Below, one piece after another: positions 1 to 9,337 of a stretch of DNA of 64,000 nt (its first letter is position 1; each line of letters starts with the position of its first letter). The translations under genes and the position numbers were made by a program. The notes below the pieces were generated by a model, which was not told where the DNA came from, searched no databases, and saw only the letters and a program-made list of their open reading frames with translations. This stretch comes from Pseudomonas salomonii (lineage in GTDB: Bacteria; Pseudomonadota; Gammaproteobacteria; Pseudomonadales; Pseudomonadaceae): NCBI RefSeq assembly GCF_900107155.1, contig NZ_FNOX01000005.1, positions 186,001 to 250,000 of the forward strand, given 5' to 3'.

Positions 1-1124
1 TGCTGCTGATCAAGGTCAACCCCGACCAGTTCGTCACTGGCGAGCGCCGCACTCCGGAACAGCGTCAGGCCGAGCGTGAGCAAGCGGCTTACGATCAGGC
101 CCCGACCGAGCCGGTCGAGCGCCAGTACAACAAGAACGGCAACCCGATCAAGCCGGCTCCAGCCCCGGTGGTTGAGCAGGCGCGCCTCAGCGAAGGCGGG
201 CAGATGTTCGCCAACCGCCTGCAAAAGAACCTCAAGCAGTTGGGCAAATGGGCCAAGCGCGAAGGCGTGGACTGCTACCGTGTGTACGACGCCGATATGC
301 CGGAATACTCCATGGCCATCGACCTGTACCACGATTGGGTGCATGTGCAGGAATATGCCGCGCCCAAATCCATCGACCCGGAAAAAGCTTCTGCGCGTAT
401 GTTCGATGCGCTGGCTGCGATTCCCCAGGCGCTGAACGTCGACAAGAGCCGCGTGGTGGTCAAGCGTCGCGAACGTCAGAGCGGCACCAAACAGTACGAA
501 CGTCAAAGCGCCCAAGGCAAGTTCACCGAGGTCAGCGAAGGTGGCGTGAAGCTGCTGGTCAACCTCACCGACTACCTGGACACCGGCCTGTTCCTCGACC
601 ACCGCCCGATGCGCATGCGCATCCAGAAGGAAGCGGCCGGCAAGCGTTTCCTCAACCTGTATTGCTACACCGCCACCGCGAGTGTGCACGCAGCCAAGGG
701 CGGCGCGCGCAGTACCACCAGCGTTGACTTGTCCAAGACTTACCTGGACTGGGCGCGTCGCAACTTCTCCCTTAATGGTTTCTCTGACAAGAACCGCCTG
801 GAGCAGGGTGATGTGATGGCCTGGCTGGAGGCCAGCCGTGATGAGTTCGACCTGATCTTCATCGACCCGCCGACCTTCTCCAACTCCAAGCGCATGGAAG
901 GCATCTTCGACGTGCAGCGTGACCACGTGCAGTTGCTCGACCTGGCCATGGCGCGCCTGGCGCCCGGCGGCGTGCTGTACTTCTCGAACAACTTCCGCAA
1001 GTTCGTGCTGGAGGACAACCTCAGCGAGCGCTACGCGGTCGAGGAAATCAGCGACAAGACCCTGGACCCGGATTTCGCACGTAACGCGAAGATTCACCGG
1101 GCGTGGAAAATCACAGCGCGCTGA
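1..1124 (+). CDS. rlmL: Bifunctional 23S rRNA methyltransferase RlmL (RlmKL), 3' part
   Basis: The reading frame is open from the window edge (first full codon at 3) to TGA at 1122-1124, so the N-terminal part is missing. What remains is the RlmK-type module, which makes m7G2069 in 23S rRNA in E. coli; the RlmL half (m2G2445) would lie upstream. Visible are a linker rich in Gln, Glu and Pro, the conserved LFLDHRPMR segment, a SAM-binding Rossmann stretch (FLNLYCYTATASVHAA) and the catalytic-type motif DPPTFSNSKRM. A strong hairpin terminator follows. The identification rests on family motifs and is firm; the exact start cannot be seen. Confidence 0.93.
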   Translation, partial: LLIKVNPDQFVTGERRTPEQRQAEREQAAYDQAPTEPVERQYNKNGNPIKPAPAPVVEQARLSEGGQMFANRLQKNLKQLGKWAKREGVDCYRVYDADMPEYSMAIDLYHDWVHVQEYAAPKSIDPEKASARMFDALAAIPQALNVDKSRVVVKRRERQSGTKQYERQSAQGKFTEVSEGGVKLLVNLTDYLDTGLFLDHRPMRMRIQKEAAGKRFLNLYCYTATASVHAAKGGARSTTSVDLSKTYLDWARRNFSLNGFSDKNRLEQGDVMAWLEASRDEFDLIFIDPPTFSNSKRMEGIFDVQRDHVQLLDLAMARLAPGGVLYFSNNFRKFVLEDNLSERYAVEEISDKTLDPDFARNAKIHRAWKITAR

Positions 1125-1150
1125 TCGCCACACTCAAGCTGCACCAAAAA

Positions 1151-1188
1151 GCCGCAAGCCCGGACTATTCCGGGCTTGCGGCTTTTTT
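1151..1188 (+). terminator. Rho-independent terminator after rlmL
   Basis: A perfect 13-bp stem (1151-1163 with 1170-1182), a 6-nt loop (ACTATT) and six T residues at 1183-1188, beginning 26 bases after the rlmL stop. Confidence 0.93.
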
Positions 1189-1275
1189 GCACTGGTCAAA
1201 CGCCGGCCTCATGGCTATAACTTAACGCCTAGCCAAAGTGACACCCCCCGCACGCTGGCGTTGTGAGTGTTGCCT

Positions 1276-3660
1276 ATGCCGATGCAAGCCGTTCGCCCGA
1301 AAATACTAGGCTTTATCAGTGAGCAGGCGTCGGCTTGGCTGGTGGCATTGGTGGTGTTATTGGCAGGTGGGGCGCTGACGGTCATCGTCGCCTGGGCGAC
1401 CGCCGACCTCTACCAGCAGCAAGTGCGCCAGCGTTTTCAGTTGATGGTCAACGAGCGCTACACCCGCCTTCAGGAGCGTTTCGAAGACCAGGAGCAACGC
1501 CTGGCCAGCCTGCAGCGTTTCTTCGTCAATTCCAGTGACGTGTCCCGCGCCGAGTTCGATGGTTTCGCCAAGCCTTTGCTTCTGCGCGCCCGCGCCTATG
1601 CCTGGGCGCCGCGTATATTTCGCGAACAACGCAGTGCTTTTGAACAGGAAGTCTCGCGTCAGCGGGGTACACCTTTCGCCATTCGAGAGTTGAACGCTGC
1701 GGGTGAACTGGCGCCTGCACCCGAGCGCGACGAGTATGTGCCGGTGTTGTACAGCCAGACCCAAAGCTTGCTGGGGTCACCCTTGGGGTTCGACCTGTTG
1801 GCCCAGCCCCTGCGCCGTTCGGTGCTTGAGCGGGTGCAAAGCAGCGGCCGGCCTGCGGTGTCCCAGCCCATGCAGTTGGTGGGCGTAGAACCGGCTTATG
1901 CTGCCGGCGTTTTGCTGGTGGCGCCCGTGAACAAACCCGCCGACACCGAGCCCCATGGTTATGTGATGGCAGTGATCAGCATGCGCCAACTGGTCGCCGA
2001 TGGTTTGCCCAAGCCCGGCCGCGACAACCTGGTGATGCAGATCGTCGACACCTCCGACACGCAGCAACGTGTGCTGTATGCGTCCAGCAACGCGGTGGGC
2101 GACAGCGGCCTGGTCGCCACGCGCCGCCTCACCCTCGGCGACCATGTGTATGCCTTGAGCATTCGCGCCAGCCAGGTGTTCGACCAGGCCAATCACTCCT
2201 CGATGCACACCCTCCTGGCCATGGGCGTGCTCCTCAGCCTGCTGCTCAGTGCGTTGCTGTATGTGTTGGTCAGCCAGCGCCAGCGTGCGCTCAAGCTGGT
2301 GGAACAACGCACACAGCAGTTGCACCTGCGTGAGCAGGAGCTTCGCGCCGCCCACGGGCAATTGCGCAGTGTGCTGAACGCCGCCACCCATGTTGCGATC
2401 ATTGCCACTGACCTGCGGGGTGTGATCAACACCTTCAATGCCGGTGCCGAGAAAATGCTCGGGTTCAAGGCCGAGGCGGTGGTGGGGCGACTGACTCTGG
2501 AAGGCCTGCATCTGGCCCATGAACTCGAAGCGCGCGCGGCCAGTTTAAGTGTGGCCCTGGGCAAGCGTATTCCGGCGAGCCAGGCGATGCTGGTGGAAAG
2601 CCCGGACAACCTGCACGAGGCGCGCGAGTGGACATTATTGCGTGAGAATGGCAGCTACCTGACGGTGAATATGCTCACCACCGTGTTGCTGGACGACTAC
2701 GGCCTGTGGATCGGGCACTTGGCGATCTACCTGGATGTGACCGAACAAAAACGCGCCTACGAGGCGTTGGCCGCGCGCGACCGTCTACTGAAAAAACTCA
2801 GTGCCCACGTGCCTGGCGGGATCTTTCAGTTCACCCTTGAACCCAAGGGGAAAGGGCGTTTCATCTATGCCAGCGATGGTATGCGCGATATCTATGAAAT
2901 CGACACGGGCGTATTGCAGCAAAACGCGGACAAGGTGTTCGAACGCATTCATCCGCAAGACGTGGAACGGGTGCGCCTGTCGATCCGGCTGTCGGCGCTG
3001 CAGTTGAGCCATTGGCGCGAAGAGTATCGGGTGGTGTTGCCGCAACGCGGCCTGCGCTGGATTCGCGGCGAAGCCACGCCGGAGGAGTTAACAGGCGGTG
3101 GCACGTTGTGGCATGGCTACGTGTCGGATATCTCCGATCTGAAGCGGGTCGAAGAGGAACTGCGCGCGCTGTCGATTACCGACTCGCTGACGGGCATTCA
3201 TAACCGCCGTTATTTTCAGGATCGCCTCAAGGCCGAGATGCTCCGGCGCAACCGAACCACGGGCGCATTGTCGTTGATCATGCTCGATATTGATCACTTC
3301 AAACGCATCAATGATCAGCACGGGCATGCGGTGGGCGATGGGGTGTTGCAGGAAGTGTGCAAACGCATCGGCCAGCGCCTGCGCCGCACGGATGTGTTTT
3401 GTCGTTTGGGCGGTGAAGAGTTTGTGGTGCTGTGCCCGCATACCGATGCCGAGCAGGCTTATTGCCTGGCGATGGAGTTGTGGCAGTCGCTGCGCACCGA
3501 ACCGATGGAGGTGGTGGGCGTGGTGACCGCCAGCTTTGGTGTGGCCAGCTGGCGGATCAATGAAGGGATTGACGGGCTGCTGCTGCGCGCAGACTCGGCG
3601 GTGTATGTGGCCAAGCAAGCGGGCCGCGACCGGGTGGAAGCCGAACGCTTGCGCGTCTGA
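1276..3660 (+). CDS. Membrane CHASE-PAS-GGDEF diguanylate cyclase
   Basis: Probable c-di-GMP synthase of about 794 residues. ATG at 1276 is chosen over GTG at 1267; ATG 1282 is also possible. Order of parts: TM helix about 21-43, a periplasmic CHASE-type sensor domain about 75-265, second TM helix about 310-332, a short coiled stretch, two PAS-like regions from about 365, and a GGDEF domain from about 630. The active-site motif is GGEEF at 712-716. An RxxD inhibitory site (RRTD, 703-706) lies five residues upstream, so the enzyme is probably active and subject to product inhibition. No EAL domain follows. The CHASE domain suggests a small extracellular or periplasmic ligand, which the sequence does not identify. 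It is convergent with dacB. Confidence 0.9.
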   Translation: MPMQAVRPKILGFISEQASAWLVALVVLLAGGALTVIVAWATADLYQQQVRQRFQLMVNERYTRLQERFEDQEQRLASLQRFFVNSSDVSRAEFDGFAKPLLLRARAYAWAPRIFREQRSAFEQEVSRQRGTPFAIRELNAAGELAPAPERDEYVPVLYSQTQSLLGSPLGFDLLAQPLRRSVLERVQSSGRPAVSQPMQLVGVEPAYAAGVLLVAPVNKPADTEPHGYVMAVISMRQLVADGLPKPGRDNLVMQIVDTSDTQQRVLYASSNAVGDSGLVATRRLTLGDHVYALSIRASQVFDQANHSSMHTLLAMGVLLSLLLSALLYVLVSQRQRALKLVEQRTQQLHLREQELRAAHGQLRSVLNAATHVAIIATDLRGVINTFNAGAEKMLGFKAEAVVGRLTLEGLHLAHELEARAASLSVALGKRIPASQAMLVESPDNLHEAREWTLLRENGSYLTVNMLTTVLLDDYGLWIGHLAIYLDVTEQKRAYEALAARDRLLKKLSAHVPGGIFQFTLEPKGKGRFIYASDGMRDIYEIDTGVLQQNADKVFERIHPQDVERVRLSIRLSALQLSHWREEYRVVLPQRGLRWIRGEATPEELTGGGTLWHGYVSDISDLKRVEEELRALSITDSLTGIHNRRYFQDRLKAEMLRRNRTTGALSLIMLDIDHFKRINDQHGHAVGDGVLQEVCKRIGQRLRRTDVFCRLGGEEFVVLCPHTDAEQAYCLAMELWQSLRTEPMEVVGVVTASFGVASWRINEGIDGLLLRADSAVYVAKQAGRDRVEAERLRV

Positions 3661-3680
3661 AGGTGGGCGCTGTGTGGCCT

Positions 3681-5141
3681 TTAGAGCACTGGCGCTGCGG
3701 CTGTCAGCTTCGGCTGGCGATACAAATCCAGCAGCACCTGATCGAGCACCGACGAAGCACCCCATGGCTTCGAGTCGTTGAGGATTGCCACCACCACCCA
3801 GGTGTTGCCGTTGTTATCGCGGCTGAACCCCGCAATGGCGCGCACGGTGTTCAAGGTGCCGGTCTTGACGTGAGCCTCACCGCGCAGGGCCGTGGTTTTC
3901 AGGCGTTTGCGCATGGTGCCGTCGGTGCCGGCAATCGGCAGCGAACTGATGTATTCCGCCGAGTACGGGCCTTTCCACGCCGCTTGCAGCATGGCCGCCA
4001 TTTCGCGGGCGCTGACGCGTTCGGCGCGGGACAGGCCGGAGCCGTTCTCCATCACCAGGTGCGGCGCGGTGATGCCTTTTTTCGCCAGCCACTGGCGCAC
4101 CACACGTTGCGCAGCCTTGGCATCATCGCCATCGGCGTCGTTACGGAACTGCGCGCCCAGGCTCAGGAACAACTGCTGGGCCATGGTGTTGTTACTGTAT
4201 TTGTTGATGTCGCGGATGATTTCCGCCAGGTCCGGCGAGAACGCACGGGCCAGCACTTTAGCGTCTTTGGGCACCGGCGCCTGGATATCACGGCCCTGGA
4301 TGGTGCCGCCCAACTCCTGCCAGATCGCACGCACGGCGCCGGCGGTGTAGGTGGCGTGGTCGAGCAGCGACAGGTAAGTCTGGGAGCTGCAGCCATCGCC
4401 CAACTGGCCGCTGACCGTCACGGTGACGCTGCCATCGGCGGCGGTGACCGGGCTGTAGCGCACGTCCCCGGTGCATTGCTTGGCGTTGGAGACTTTGACC
4501 TGGTTGTCGATGCGGATACTCGCAATCGGCGGCTCGACCGACACGATCACCCGGCCCGAGTCATTGCGGGTGACAAAGCGCAGGGCCTTGAGGTTGACCA
4601 GCAGGGCGTCCGGCTTGACCAGGAACGGCTTGTTCTCGTCGTTGCCGTCGTCATTGAATTCAGGCAATTGCGGCTGGTTGAAGAAGCTGCGGTCCAGCAC
4701 CAGGTCGCCGGTGACTTGCTGCACGCCATTGGCGCGCAGGTCACGCATCAACAGCCAGAGTTTTTCCATATTCAGCTTGGGGTCGCCGCCGCCCTTGAGG
4801 TAGAGGTTGCCGCGCAACACGCCACCGCTGAGGGTGCCGTCGGTGTAGAACTCGGTCTTCCATTGATGGTTGGGGCCGAGCATTTCCAGGGCTGCGTAGG
4901 TGGTGACCAGCTTCATGGTGGAGGCCGGGTTTACCGAAACATCCGCGTTGAACACGGTCGGCGTGCCAGGCCCGGTGAGGGGCAGCATCACCAGCGACAG
5001 CGAAGTATTGGGTATTTTGGCTTTCTGCAGTGCCTGCTGAACATTCGGCGGCAGGCTGTTGTTGATCGGCGCGGCGGTGACGGAAAAGGCCAGTGGTAGA
5101 AGAAAACCGGCAAGGAGTACTGAACGAAAAGAGTTGATCAT
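3681..5141 (-). CDS. dacB: D-alanyl-D-alanine carboxypeptidase/endopeptidase PBP4 (DacB)
   Basis: Periplasmic class C penicillin-binding protein that trims and cleaves peptidoglycan cross-links. ATG at 5141 gives 486 residues beginning with a clear Sec signal peptide (MINSFRSVLLAGF... cut near TAA-AP, about residue 24). All three active-site motifs of the S13 peptidase family are present: SxxK as STMK (74-77), SxN as SNN (316-318) and KTG (426-428). The large insertion between the first two motifs is normal for PBP4. A longer in-frame extension to 5294 has no signal-like start and is rejected. It is divergent from the yggL gene and convergent with the diguanylate cyclase, 20 bases apart. Confidence 0.95.
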   Translation of the reverse strand: MINSFRSVLLAGFLLPLAFSVTAAPINNSLPPNVQQALQKAKIPNTSLSLVMLPLTGPGTPTVFNADVSVNPASTMKLVTTYAALEMLGPNHQWKTEFYTDGTLSGGVLRGNLYLKGGGDPKLNMEKLWLLMRDLRANGVQQVTGDLVLDRSFFNQPQLPEFNDDGNDENKPFLVKPDALLVNLKALRFVTRNDSGRVIVSVEPPIASIRIDNQVKVSNAKQCTGDVRYSPVTAADGSVTVTVSGQLGDGCSSQTYLSLLDHATYTAGAVRAIWQELGGTIQGRDIQAPVPKDAKVLARAFSPDLAEIIRDINKYSNNTMAQQLFLSLGAQFRNDADGDDAKAAQRVVRQWLAKKGITAPHLVMENGSGLSRAERVSAREMAAMLQAAWKGPYSAEYISSLPIAGTDGTMRKRLKTTALRGEAHVKTGTLNTVRAIAGFSRDNNGNTWVVVAILNDSKPWGASSVLDQVLLDLYRQPKLTAAAPVL

Positions 5142-5377
5142 AAGGAATAAAACCCTACTGCTGAGAAGGGTGAAAAAGGTGAGGGGTATGGAAGAAAATC
5201 CCTCATTGGTCACGAAAGTGTCGGCATTATGCCCCAAGGTGCATCCAGTTGTAGCTGAACGATAGCGGGTATTTCGGGTTTTTTTGCAGACCAATGCCCG
5301 CCCGTCCCATAGAGTCGGGCAAAGGTCGGCTTAAACTGCTAAAGTGCCGGCCGTTATTACTTATGAGGATTGTTCCA

Positions 5378-5722
5378 ATGGCGACTAACCGTTCCCAGCG
5401 TCTGCGCAAAAAACTGTGCGTTGATGAATTTCAAGAGCTGGGTTTCGAACTGAACCTGGACTTCAAAGAAGACCTGAGTGAAGAAGCTACCGATGCTTTC
5501 CTCGAAGCATTCATCAAAGAAGCCATGGAAGCCAACGGTCTGGGCTATGTCGGCGGCGATGACTTCGGTCTGGTTTGCCTCCAGAAGCGTGGCTCGGTCA
5601 ACGAAGAGCAACGTGCAGCTGTTGAAAGCTGGCTCAAAGGCCGCAGCGAGCTGAAAAGCGCTGAAGTCAGCCCACTGCTGGACGTGTGGTATCCGGAAAA
5701 GCCGATCAACGCGGCTAAGTGA
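5378..5722 (+). CDS. YggL family 50S ribosome-binding protein (DUF469)
   Basis: A 114-residue cytoplasmic protein. ATG at 5378 is preceded by GAGGA at 5365-5369. The start MATNRSQRLRKKL, the acidic middle part (DLSEEATDAFLEAFI), and the C-terminal pattern KSAEVSPLLDVWYP are typical of the YggL/DUF469 family. Members were reported to associate with the 50S subunit; that role is from family knowledge, not from the sequence. The gene stands alone and ends in a bidirectional terminator. Confidence 0.88.
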   Translation: MATNRSQRLRKKLCVDEFQELGFELNLDFKEDLSEEATDAFLEAFIKEAMEANGLGYVGGDDFGLVCLQKRGSVNEEQRAAVESWLKGRSELKSAEVSPLLDVWYPEKPINAAK

Positions 5723-5726
5723 TACT

Positions 5727-5760
5727 AAAAAAACGGCGACCTTAGGGTCGCCGTTTTTTT
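5727..5760. terminator. Bidirectional terminator between yggL and the benE-like gene
   Basis: Stem CGGCGACC (5734-5741) with GGTCGCCG (5746-5753), a TTAG loop, A residues before and seven T residues after (5754-5760), so it can act on both strands. It overlaps the stop codon of the minus-strand permease by two bases. Confidence 0.93.
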
Positions 5761-6949
5761 ATGCCTTGCGCCAATTCAGAATCAGCAGCGTCAACACCCC
5801 CGCCACAATCCCCCAGAACGCCGAGCCGATGGAAAACAGGGTCAAGCCAGACGCGGTGACCATAAAGGTGATCAGCGCCGCTTCCCGTTCCTTGGGCTCA
5901 TTCATGGCGATACTCAAGCCGTTGATGATCGAGCCAAACAGCGCCAGGGCCGCAATCGACAGCACCAGTTCCTTGGGCAGTGCAGCGAACAACGCCGCCA
6001 AGGTTGCGCCGAACACCCCGGCAATCCCGTAGAACACCCCGCACCACACGGCAGCGGTGTAGCGCTTGTTGCGGTCTTCATGGGCGTGTGGCCCGGTGCA
6101 GATCGCCGCGCTGATCGCGGCCAGGTTGATGCCGTGGGAGCCGAACGGCGCCAGTACCAGCGAGGCCAGGCCGGTGGCGGTGATCAGGGGCGAGGCGGGC
6201 ACGGTGTAGCCGTCGGCGCGCAGCACGGCAACGCCGGGCATGTTCTGCGAGGTCATCGCCACCACGAACAACGGGATGCCGATGCTGATGGTCGCGGCCA
6301 GCGAGAAGTGCGGCGTGGTCCACACCGGTGTGGCCACTTCCAGGTGAAAACCGCTGAAATCCAGCAAGCCCATCAGCCCCGACAACAGGGTGCCGATGAC
6401 CAGCGCGGCCAGCACGGCATAACGCGGCGACAAGCGCTTGATGATCAGATAGGTGAAAAACATCCCCAGCACCAACCCGGTGCGATGTTGCGCGGCGACG
6501 AAAATCTCGCTGCCGATCTTGAACAGAATCCCCGCCAGCAGCGCCGCCGCCAACGAGGCGGGAATGCGCTTGACCAGTTTTTCAAAGCTGCCGGTCAGCC
6601 CGCACAGCGTCACCAGCACGGCGCAAGTGATATACGCGCCGATGGCCTCGCCGTAGCTCACGCCGCCCAGGCTGGTGATCAGCAGCGCGGCGCCGGGCGT
6701 AGACCAGGCAATGGTGATCGGCGTGCGATAGCGCAACGACAGGCCGATGCTGCACACCGCCATGCCGATAGAGATCGCCCAGATCCACGAAGAAATCTGC
6801 GCGGTGGTCAAGCCGGCGGCCTGGCCGGCCTGGAACATCAGCACCAGGGAGCTGGTGTAGCCGGTCATCATGGCGATGAAGCCGGCGACGACGGCCGACG
6901 CAGAAGTGTCGGCCAACGGGCGCAAAGGCGCTTGGGTGGCGTCGGTCAT
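5759..6949 (-). CDS. benE: BenE family benzoate/H+ symporter-like permease
   Basis: Inner-membrane permease of 396 residues, almost entirely hydrophobic with about 11-12 TM helices. The conserved BenE features include SWIWAISIGMAV near residue 50, the SPGAALL-like WSTPGAALLITS segment, and the VAMTSQNMPGVAVLRADGY motif in the middle. The family moves benzoate with protons. No ben catabolic genes are near; instead the gene is divergent from a GntR/FCD regulator and close to the purine cluster, so the true substrate is open. The gene name reflects the family only. Confidence 0.85.
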   Translation of the reverse strand: MTDATQAPLRPLADTSASAVVAGFIAMMTGYTSSLVLMFQAGQAAGLTTAQISSWIWAISIGMAVCSIGLSLRYRTPITIAWSTPGAALLITSLGGVSYGEAIGAYITCAVLVTLCGLTGSFEKLVKRIPASLAAALLAGILFKIGSEIFVAAQHRTGLVLGMFFTYLIIKRLSPRYAVLAALVIGTLLSGLMGLLDFSGFHLEVATPVWTTPHFSLAATISIGIPLFVVAMTSQNMPGVAVLRADGYTVPASPLITATGLASLVLAPFGSHGINLAAISAAICTGPHAHEDRNKRYTAAVWCGVFYGIAGVFGATLAALFAALPKELVLSIAALALFGSIINGLSIAMNEPKEREAALITFMVTASGLTLFSIGSAFWGIVAGVLTLLILNWRKA

Positions 6950-7065
6950 GGAGAGGTGTTCCTTTTACCTGGGAAAAAGCGAATTCAAGCCTAAACTCAA
7001 ACGTAACCACTCATTGCAATACAGCCGCCACCACAAATAGCCGTACAGTGTGTTGGCGCATTGGG

Positions 7066-7075
7066 TTGTGTACAA
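7066..7075. promoter_or_regulatory. Candidate GntR/FadR-type operator
   Basis: The 10-bp palindrome TTGTGTACAA fits the general TnGTnnACnA pattern of FadR-subfamily GntR proteins. It lies in the divergent gap between the benE-like permease and the gntR gene, about 90 bases before the regulator's ATG. Assignment to that regulator is inference from position. Confidence 0.45.
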
Positions 7076-7163
7076 TGTGCCCTGTTTTTAGGTGATACTT
7101 GCCAGCAACACGCTGTTGACGTATTACCGTTAATTCGCCGCCGTTCTCCAAACCCGAGTGCCC

Positions 7164-7928
7164 ATGAACGAACAGTTGCAACCTCTCAAGAAACAACCGC
7201 GAGCCGGCAAGGCCGGTCGCAGCGGAACCCAGGACGATATCGTCTACGCGCATATCTTCGAGGCGATCCTCGAACAACGCCTGGCGCCCGGTACCAAATT
7301 GAGTGAAGAAGCACTGGGCGAAATCTTCGGCGTCAGCCGCACCATCATCCGCCGCGCGCTCTCGCGCCTGGCCCATGAAGGTGTGGTACTGCTGCGGCCC
7401 AATCGCGGTGCGGTGGTGGCAAGCCCGAGTGTCGAAGAAGCCCGTCAGGTATTTCTCGCCCGGCGGCTGGTGGAGCGGGCGATCACTGAGCTTGCGGTGC
7501 AGCACGCCACGGCCGAGCAATTGGCCGAACTGCGCCAGATGGTCAACGATGAGCGCGACAGCTTCTCACGGGGTGATCGTGGTGCCGGTATCCGCCTCTC
7601 CGGCGAATTCCACTTGAAGCTCGCCGAAGCCGCGAAGAATGCGCCGCTGATCAGTTTCCAGCGCAGCCTGGTGTCGCAAACCTCGTTGATCATCGCCCAG
7701 TACGAAAGCGGCAACCGCTCGCACTGTTCCTACGATGAGCACACCCAGTTGATCGACGCGATCGAAGCACGCGACGCGACCCTGGCGGTGAATTTGATGA
7801 TGCATCACATGGATCACATCGACAGCAAGCTCAACCTCGACGAGGAAAGCGCGTCGGATGATTTGCACGCGGTGTTCTCGCATTTGTTGCAGACCAAGAA
7901 GCCAGGGCGTTCTTCAGTCAAACTGTAA
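7164..7928 (+). CDS. GntR family transcriptional regulator, FCD (FadR) type
   Basis: A 254-residue DNA-binding regulator. ATG at 7164 is preferred over in-frame GTG at 7158. The N-terminal winged helix spans about 25-90 (LSEEALGEIFGVSRTIIRRA is the recognition helix region, and LRPNRGAVV the wing). The C-terminal FCD ligand domain follows, with the D/H-rich residues that bind a metal in many members (DERD, GEFHLKLAE, YDEHTQLIDAI). It is divergent from the permease gene and convergent with guaD. By position it probably controls the permease and perhaps guaD-xdh, but neither is shown. Confidence 0.88.
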   Translation: MNEQLQPLKKQPRAGKAGRSGTQDDIVYAHIFEAILEQRLAPGTKLSEEALGEIFGVSRTIIRRALSRLAHEGVVLLRPNRGAVVASPSVEEARQVFLARRLVERAITELAVQHATAEQLAELRQMVNDERDSFSRGDRGAGIRLSGEFHLKLAEAAKNAPLISFQRSLVSQTSLIIAQYESGNRSHCSYDEHTQLIDAIEARDATLAVNLMMHHMDHIDSKLNLDEESASDDLHAVFSHLLQTKKPGRSSVKL

Positions 7929-7954
7929 TTTTCCAGGTTCGCCTGGGACTAAAA

Positions 7955-7999
7955 GTGTGGGAGCTGGCCAGCTCCCACACAAGCCAGCTCCCACATTTT
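7955..7999. repeat. REP-like palindrome between gntR and guaD
   Basis: A perfect uninterrupted 26-bp palindrome (7955-7980, GTGTGGGAGCTGG plus its complement) followed by a third copy of the half (CCAGCTCCCACA, 7984-7995) and a T run. It shares the GTGGGAGC core of the other REP elements in the window. It lies between convergent genes and could also end transcription. Confidence 0.75.
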
Positions 8000-8017
8000 T
8001 TTGTGGTGTGGCTCAGA

Positions 8018-9322
8018 TCAGCGTTGATGCACCAGATTGCCGGCCGCGTAGGTCTGTAGAATCGTCCGGTCATCCCCCAACGTCATCAACACAAACAACG
8101 TCTCGGCAATGTTATTGGCCTGCTTCAAGCGATAGCTGAGCAGCGGCGTAGCGTTGTAGTCCAGCACCAAAAAGTCCGCATCCGTGCCCGGCTGCAACGT
8201 GCCGATCTTGTCTTCCAGGCGCAGTGCCCGCGCACCGCCCAAGGTGGCCAGGTACAGCGACTTGAACGGGCTCAACCGCGCACCCTGCAACTGCATGACC
8301 TTGTAGGCTTCATTCAGGGTTTGCAGCAGCGAGAAGCTGGTGCCGCCGCCCACGTCGGTGCCCAGGCCCACATTCAGCTTGTGCTTCTCGGCCATCGGCA
8401 AGTTGAACAGGCCGCTGCCAAGGAAGAGGTTCGAGGTCGGGCAGAACGCCACGGCCGAACCGGTCTCGGCCAACCGTGCGCACTCGTCATCACACAGGTG
8501 GACGCCGTGGGCAAACACCGAGCGCTCGCCCAGCAGTTTGTAGTGGTCGTACACGTCCAGGTAGCCGTTGCGCTCCGGGAACAGCTCTTTTACCCACTCG
8601 ACTTCCTGTTTGTTCTCGCTGATGTGCGTCTGCATGTACAGGTCCGGGTATTCGCCCAGCAGTTGCCCGGCCAGCGCCAGTTGCTCCGGCGTGCTGGTCG
8701 GCGCAAAACGTGGCGTGACGGCATAGTGCAAACGGCCCTTGCCGTGCCAGCGTTCGATCAGCGCCTTGCTTTCCTGGTAGCCGGATTCGGCGGTGTCGGT
8801 CAGGTAGTCCGGCGCGTTGCGGTCCATCATCACTTTGCCGGCGATCATGCGCAGGTCGAGTTTCTCGGCGGCTTCAAAGAATGCATTCACCGACTGCGGG
8901 TGCACGCTGCCGAACACCAATGCTGTGGTGGTGCCGTTGCGCAGCAACTCCTTGATGAAGATATCCGCGACTTCTTCGGCGTGGGCCTTGTCGGCGAACT
9001 GGCTTTCACATGGGAAGGTGTAGGTGTTGAGCCAATCCAGCAACTGCTCGCCATAGGCACCGACCATGCCGGTTTGCGGCAGGTGAATGTGGGTGTCGAT
9101 CAGGCCGGGCGTGATCAGCGCATCCTGATAATGGGTCACGTCGATGTCGGCGGGCAGGGTTGGCAGCAAATCGCTGGCGTGGCCCAGGGCGCTGATCTGG
9201 CCGTTATCGATCACCAGCAGGCCGTCTTCGAAATACTCATAGGACGCTTCGATCCCCACTTGGGCGGGGTCGGCGATGCTGTGCAAAATGGCGGCACGGT
9301 AGGCTTTGCGAGTCAAAGGCAT
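8018..9322 (-). CDS. guaD: Guanine deaminase
   Basis: Cytoplasmic zinc amidohydrolase of 434 residues converting guanine to xanthine and ammonia, which feeds xanthine dehydrogenase. The metal-binding HxH is in IDTHIHLPQTGM near residue 95, and the second part of the barrel carries MQTHISENKQEVEW, FAHGVHLCDDE and GLGTDVGGGTSFS, all characteristic of GuaD. The length matches E. coli GuaD (about 439). It is the last gene of the minus-strand xdhA-xdhB-xdhC-guaD cluster, 15 bases after xdhC. Confidence 0.95.
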   Translation of the reverse strand: MPLTRKAYRAAILHSIADPAQVGIEASYEYFEDGLLVIDNGQISALGHASDLLPTLPADIDVTHYQDALITPGLIDTHIHLPQTGMVGAYGEQLLDWLNTYTFPCESQFADKAHAEEVADIFIKELLRNGTTTALVFGSVHPQSVNAFFEAAEKLDLRMIAGKVMMDRNAPDYLTDTAESGYQESKALIERWHGKGRLHYAVTPRFAPTSTPEQLALAGQLLGEYPDLYMQTHISENKQEVEWVKELFPERNGYLDVYDHYKLLGERSVFAHGVHLCDDECARLAETGSAVAFCPTSNLFLGSGLFNLPMAEKHKLNVGLGTDVGGGTSFSLLQTLNEAYKVMQLQGARLSPFKSLYLATLGGARALRLEDKIGTLQPGTDADFLVLDYNATPLLSYRLKQANNIAETLFVLMTLGDDRTILQTYAAGNLVHQR

Positions 9323-9337
9323 GGTGATCTCAATGGT

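Noticed and set aside
3663..5099. A 478-codon plus-strand frame opposite dacB
   Set aside because: It is the antisense shadow of dacB, which has all three PBP motifs and a signal peptide. High GC at third positions makes such frames common here.
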